From Poronia punctata (Eukaryota > Ascomycota > Sordariomycetes > Xylariales > Xylariaceae), in contig MU401600.1 of assembly GCA_022579005.1 (NCBI GenBank), positions 36,653-100,652 on the forward strand: DNA of 64,000 bases, read 5' to 3'. The translations under genes were made by a program, and so were the position numbers. Under the pieces are notes generated by a model, which ran no database searches, was not told the origin of the DNA, and saw only the letters and a program-made list of their open reading frames with translations. This document shows, in pieces, positions 58,558 to 64,000 of the stretch (the first letter of the stretch is position 1; each line of letters starts with the position of its first letter).

Positions 58558-59292
58558 ATGTCCTCATCCTCCAGCTCCGCCTCGCTAACCAACAGCGATA
58601 TCCCCATCGAATTCCCCCTCCGTCTCCCCTACCGCTGTCCAACTAACATCCTCCCCACCCCCCCTGACCTCCCAGCGCAACATCATCATCATCATTATCA
58701 TCGCCTCCCCGACTTCGACAAGATCGAACTCCACGGTCTAGGCCAGCTCGGAGAGCGCTTGTGCCAGCACCCGGAAAACAGCGCCACCCTAACGCGAGAA
58801 TACGACGAACGGGCGACGGTGGTCATGCCGTCGTCAGACAGGTACGACTCGAATGTCCGCATCCGCGTAATATACGGGACGAAAGTCGAGGTTGCCGAAG
58901 CCGAAAACATGCTCTTCGTCTCCTCGTCGTTGTCTACTATTACTACTACTAGTCCTGGTCCTCTTCACGTACCTGCCCTTTACGCAGTTTATAGTCAGGG
59001 GGAAAAGATTGTCATCATCATGGAGCAGGTCAAGGGACGACGTCTCTCCGAGATGCCAGACCTAGCATGGGAACGTGAAGATCCGGATAAATATGTGAGA
59101 ATGCTACATAAATCCCTAGAATGCCTCCGAGAGAACATTCCCCGGGGGGAATATTACGGTCGACTAGGCGAGCAGAGTTTCGGATATCAGACGTGTTACT
59201 TCCCGTCAACAGTGTCGTCGTCGTCGTCGTCTTCTCCTACCTGTACCCACCACCACGACGAAGAACAAAGAAAAAAACTCGGACCTTGTTAG
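58558..59292 (+). CDS. APH/protein-kinase-like protein, apparently truncated
   Basis: A single open frame of 244 aa. After a Ser-rich head and a His run, the sequence resembles the N-lobe of fungal aminoglycoside phosphotransferase-like proteins. VRIRVIYGTKVEVAEAENML covers the beta strands and helix, KIVIIMEQVKGRRLSEMPDL is the hinge region after the gatekeeper, and YVRMLHKSLECLRENIP matches the helix before the catalytic loop. The catalytic HxD and DFG-type motifs that should follow are missing. The frame ends at LGPC within 100 bp of a hypermutated AT-rich block, so the 3' half was probably lost or destroyed. The Ser run near the end comes from a TCG microsatellite. Probably non-functional as a kinase. 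Confidence 0.55.
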   Translation: MSSSSSSASLTNSDIPIEFPLRLPYRCPTNILPTPPDLPAQHHHHHYHRLPDFDKIELHGLGQLGERLCQHPENSATLTREYDERATVVMPSSDRYDSNVRIRVIYGTKVEVAEAENMLFVSSSLSTITTTSPGPLHVPALYAVYSQGEKIVIIMEQVKGRRLSEMPDLAWEREDPDKYVRMLHKSLECLRENIPRGEYYGRLGEQSFGYQTCYFPSTVSSSSSSSPTCTHHHDEEQRKKLGPC

Positions 59293-59379
59293 AATCCCTT
59301 CTAATACCCTTAACCTCATTAACCACATTAAGACCATTAGAACGCAAATATCTTATAGACATGGATATTTAGTTTTTTA

Positions 59380-62300
59380 TACATTTGTTATAGATTACGT
59401 TAGACTTACTTTATTAGGAAAGTATACGCGCAGTGTACGTATATAGTACGTAACTGGTATAAATAAAGTATGCGTCTTTTATATATTAAATATATAGGGT
59501 ATACGTGTTTTTTTTATATTGCTAATAAGTTTTAATTAATTATAAACCTTTATAGCTATATAAAACTTGCTAAAAAAAGTCTTTATAACTTTTTTTTTTT
59601 TTTATTAATTAAGTTAATATAGTACTATAAATAATAATATATTATAATTATATTAACTTTTAGCTAGACTAATACTAATTAGTAGTTAAATTAGTAACTA
59701 TAAAAAAGCAAGGTTTAAAAGTAAAAACTATTATTATACTTATTTTTTACTTAATTTAAAATTGCTTTAGCTTTATATTGCTTTTAAAACTTACTATATT
59801 TAAATAAGTAATAAATAAAAGATTTAACTTAAATTATTATATAACTACTTAAAAAAATAAAGTAAGTAAAAAAAGTATATGCTAAATTATAGTAAGCGTT
59901 TTATAAGTTATATACTAATAAAATAAAAAATAGTAAGTATTTTTTACTACTTTTAACTTATAGCTAATTTAAAAACTAATTAGTATTAATTTATAATAGT
60001 ATTATTATTATATAACTTTAGTTTATTTTTAAAAAAAAATTTAAAAAACTAATTATATTAAAAATTATAGCATATATAGTAGTTAGTACTACTTTACTTT
60101 AAAAACGCTTTTAATAATAACTTAAATTAAGTTAAAATTTTTAAAAAAATAAGTATAGCTATTTATTTATTAAAAAAGCATATTATTTTTAAAAAATAAA
60201 GTATAAAAAAACTTAACTTTAAAATACTAATAAAAAACAAGCTAAATATATATATTTTATATAAAATAACTAAGTATATATATATATAGCTTAATAGCAA
60301 AAACTTTTTATAAGCTATTTAAAAAGATTTTAAAAAATAAATACGCTAGCATTTTAATAATATAGTATATATAGTACAACGTTTATTATTACTAGTACTA
60401 TAGCAAAAAAGTATTAATTATAGCTTAATTTAAAGCTATAATATAATAAGTAATAAGTTGCTTACTATTATAAATAGCAATATAACTATTAGCAAAGCTT
60501 AGTACTTTTTTTATATATTTTTAATTAAAAAATAAAAACTTAGTTTAACTTTTATATTTATTAATAAAAAGATTATAAGCTAAAATACGCTTAAATTTAA
60601 AATATATTTTAAAGTACTAGTAACTAACTAAAAAGCTTAAGCTTTATAAGCTTTTTAAGCTTTTTAAAATATTTAACTTGCTTTTTAACCTTTTTTAACT
60701 TTTTAAGCATTATAAGCTATATAGGCTATATATGCTTTATATACTTTTAAGCGCTTATAGCTAGTAAATTTTTTACTTGCTAATAAGCTAATTATACTTT
60801 AATAGCAAGCTACTTTTACTTAAGCTATTAAGTATAAAAACGTTTTAATTTTATATTTAAATTTATAAAAATTTAACTATATTTTACTTTATAATTTACT
60901 TTTAATACGTTTAATAAACAATACTTTTTTTACTTTTAAAAAAATTGCTATATTTATAAAAATATAATAAAAAAACTAAAATTATATAAGTAAGCTTTAT
61001 AACTTATTATATAACAAAATACAAATTTTTATTAATATATATTGCTAAATTAAAATAATAAAAAACTAATATTAAGCTATATTTTTAATAATTTTTAATA
61101 AATATGCTAAATAGTACTTTATATAGTAAATTAGCTTTAATAAATTATAAATAAAAATATATTTTAAATTAAATTTATATTTTAACAATATTATAAATTA
61201 GTTTTAATACTTTATTAATTAAATAATAATTATATACTAAAATATTTATAAAAAAAACTTAAATAAAACCTTTATAAAAGCTTTTAACTTTATAATTAAT
61301 AAAATTATAAAAGCTTAGTAAGCACTTAGCGCTATATATTAAAATAAAATTTACTTAATAATAAATATAATATATGCATACAAAGGTATATTTAAGTTTA
61401 ATATAGCACTTATTTACTAAAAGCTAACGTTTAAAAGTTTATTTTTTAACTTTTAAATATATTTACAAGTAGCAAATAATAGCAAAGGCAATATTATATT
61501 TTATATAAATTATAAGTATAATAATTATAGTTATAATAAAAATAATTTAATACTATATTACTTTAATTTTAAAAGTAAATTAAACCTGTTAAAATAAAAG
61601 TATAAGTGTTTTGTATATAAAAAAAATAATTATTTTTTAACTAATTATTTAATTAAAAAACAATATAAAATAAAACGTTAGTTTTTTACTATATATAAAA
61701 TAATTTATAGCTATAAACTAAATATTAAAATATTTTTTTAATATTTAATAAATATAAAAGATATTTTTAAAACTGTTTTAAATTTAAATTATAAATAAAA
61801 TAAAATTAATAATAAAATAGTAAAAAAAATTATTTAATTTTTAATAAACGCTATATATATGTATTGCGTTATAAGCAAAAATATATAGTAATTTAAAGCT
61901 AAAACGCTAGTAAATTAATTTGTTTTAAAAAATCTATATAAAGTAAAATATTAAGGTAAATTATAAAATATAAGTGCTTTTAATTATTTAATAGTTAAAA
62001 AAGCGTAATTAAAAGCGTACTTATGTTTAAATTTAAAAGTAAATATAATATAAAAACTAAGCAAAGTTTATATTAAATTTAGTAGCAGCAGTATTATTAA
62101 AAGTATTAGTATAATTTAAATATAAAACCTTTTTAAAATAACTACGTATTATATTTTAAATATGCTTACTTTTTTTTTATTTTTATTATATAATGCTAAC
62201 TATATTAGTGCTTATTTTAACAATACTAAAAATATTATTATTTAAAGCAATAGCAATATAATACTAGTTATTTATAAATAAAAATATTTATTTTTTAATA

Positions 62301-64000
62301 TATACTTTAGTAAAATAATTATATATTTTATTAAAACTAAGTTATACTAGCTTTATAAATAATTTAAGCACTTTAAAACAATAAAACTAAAGTAAATATT
62401 AATTATAGTAAGTTATAAAGTAAATTATTTTATTTTAAAAAAAATTTAAAAATTTTGCTACTATTGCTAAATATATAACTTAGTGCTAAAATGCTTTAAA
62501 TTTACTTTAAAAAATAACTATAAATTTAATTATAAGGTTATTATTAATATAGTTTAAATTAATAAAAAACAGGTTTTTTATATTATTAATTTAGCTACGT
62601 TATTTTAAGCTGTAACCTTTATTTAAATAATAAAAGCATATAAGGCATAAAATGTACTTTATAAGTGCTAAATTAACGTTTATTAAAGACTGCTTAATTA
62701 TATAGTATATAACTTTAGTACTAATTTTGCTTTAAAAAAGTTTTAAACTAGTACTAAAATTATAAAAATTATATATAAAAAAATGCTTATTAAAGCATAT
62801 TAAGTACTTAGTAAAATTAAATATGTATATGCTTTTTTATACTACGCTTTTAATATAATTAAAAAAAAAATTAGCTATTAAAATAATAATAAATTAATTT
62901 TATAAATAGTAGTAAAAGCTTTTAATAATATTATAAAACTTAATAAACTAGTATTTACTTTATTAGTATTTAGTATTTATTTATAAATTAATTATAATTT
63001 GCTACTATTATTTAAAATTGTTTAGCGTATAAAAGCTATTTAAAAAGCTATAAAAGCTATTTAAAATAAAAAAGTAAAAACAAACGTATTATATGCGCTT
63101 AATACTTAAAATAGCTTTAATTTACTTTTTGTTTTTACTTTTTTTTTATAAAGTAAAGTTTTTATTTAGCAAAAAAAATAAAAATAAAATAGTTCTTTTA
63201 AAGTTTAAGCAATTAAAAGCAAAAACGTTATTGTTAATATAGTTAATAAATTAATAAAGTTTTATTATATATAAATAAAACTATATTAATATATAAATAA
63301 ATCTTTAGCAAATATAAACTAAACTAACTATAAAGCAAGTATAAATTAAAATATACTTTTAGTAAAAGTAAAAAACTTGTAACTTTTTACTACTTTAGCA
63401 GTTATTTGCTGCTTTTATAAAAAACTAAAAAAAATAAAACAATAATTATTATATTATAGTACTTTTTAATAGTATAATTTAAGTATATAATAGTACTAAA
63501 AATATATTTAAACGTAAAAAAGAAAGCAAATTTTTAATTATTATTAAAGCTATAAAATAAAAGCATTATTTTTATTTTTAGTTTACTTTTTAAAAAATTT
63601 AACGCTTTTAAAATTAATAATTTTTTAAGCATAAAAGTATTTAAGTTTGTTTATTTTAACTTTAAAATATACTTAAATATTAAGCTATTTTTATTTTAAA
63701 TAGTATATAAAATTAAAAGCAAGACTACTTAGCTTTATAAAAAATTATAACTAGTAATTTAAAGCTATAATAACTATAAAAAAAAGATAGTTTTATATTA
63801 AGCTTTAACTATTTAATAAATAAGTTAATAAGTTATACTTATACTTGCATTATTTTTAATTTAAAACTATAACGCTTATAGTAAGCTAAAAAATATTATA
63901 TAAGCATATATATAGTTAAAAAATACTTTTTTTTATATTATATATATATGTTTACTTATTAAACTTAAAAAAAAGTACTTTAAAAGTACTATTTTTTAAT
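59380..64000. repeat. second hypermutated AT-rich (RIP-like) block, running off the window
   Basis: At least 4.6 kb of near-pure AT sequence with stops in all frames. The few remaining C residues almost all follow A or G; TpC and GpA are nearly absent, as in the first block. It is even more degraded than the first block and I could not read any transposon motif. Its nature as a mutated repeat is inferred from composition. The right boundary is outside the window. Confidence 0.75.

Overview
The window is nuclear DNA of a filamentous ascomycete (Pezizomycotina, most likely a Sordariomycete). The evidence is: coding genes split by short introns (about 49-190 bp) with GT-AG ends and CTAAC-type branch sites; fungus-specific families (Chs7 chitin synthase chaperone, GT15/KRE2 mannosyltransferase, BYS1, DUF4604, CVNH); gene-poor spacers rich in a CCTACCTAACC-type motif; and two extremely AT-rich blocks with a C-to-T hypermutation footprint of the kind left by repeat-induced point mutation (RIP). 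Species cannot be named from the sequence alone. All exon structures were assembled by hand from splice signals and continuous reading frames.

Layout. 0.9-2.1 kb: secreted subtilisin-like protease (minus). 2.1-7.3 kb: non-coding. 7.3-8.2 kb: secreted CVNH-domain protein (minus). 9.4-11.2 kb: GT15 mannosyltransferase (minus). 14-15.5 kb: secreted sorbosone/pyranose-dehydrogenase-like protein (plus). 16.1 kb: DUF4604 protein (plus). 17.6-18.7 kb: Chs7-like chaperone (minus). 19.4-25.9 kb: hypermutated block holding a dead Tad-like LINE in which endonuclease, reverse transcriptase and RNase H motifs are still readable. 27.1 kb: small basic protein. 27.9-29.2 kb: single-span membrane protein. 30.1-32.2 kb: Hsp70-like ATPase. 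33.4-34.8 kb: another single-span protein. 36-37.4 kb: proline-rich protein. 37.6-41.1 kb: ten-exon GH3 glucosidase with a PA14 domain. 41.7-42.6 kb: possible broken gene. 44 kb: BYS1 protein. 45.2-47.5 kb: 2-oxoglutarate/Fe(II) dioxygenase-like protein. 48.0 kb: second CVNH protein. 58.6 kb: kinase-like gene ending at a second hypermutated AT block (59.4 kb to the end).

The most interesting region is 48.97-57.70 kb. Four adjacent genes look like a eukaryotic version of the bacterial muropeptide salvage pathway: a secreted class C beta-lactamase-like serine hydrolase (compare Bacillus AmiE/YbbE), a secreted NagZ-like GH3 N-acetylhexosaminidase, a single gene that appears to encode a MurNAc-6-phosphate etherase (MurQ) fused to a BadF/NAGK/MurK-type sugar kinase, and an UNC93-like membrane transporter. 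They form two divergent pairs. The inferred scheme is: muropeptides are trimmed outside the cell, the released amino sugar is imported, the kinase half phosphorylates it, and the etherase half removes D-lactate to give GlcNAc-6-phosphate, which enters normal fungal amino-sugar catabolism. A second CVNH secreted protein lies tail-to-tail with the first gene of the cluster.
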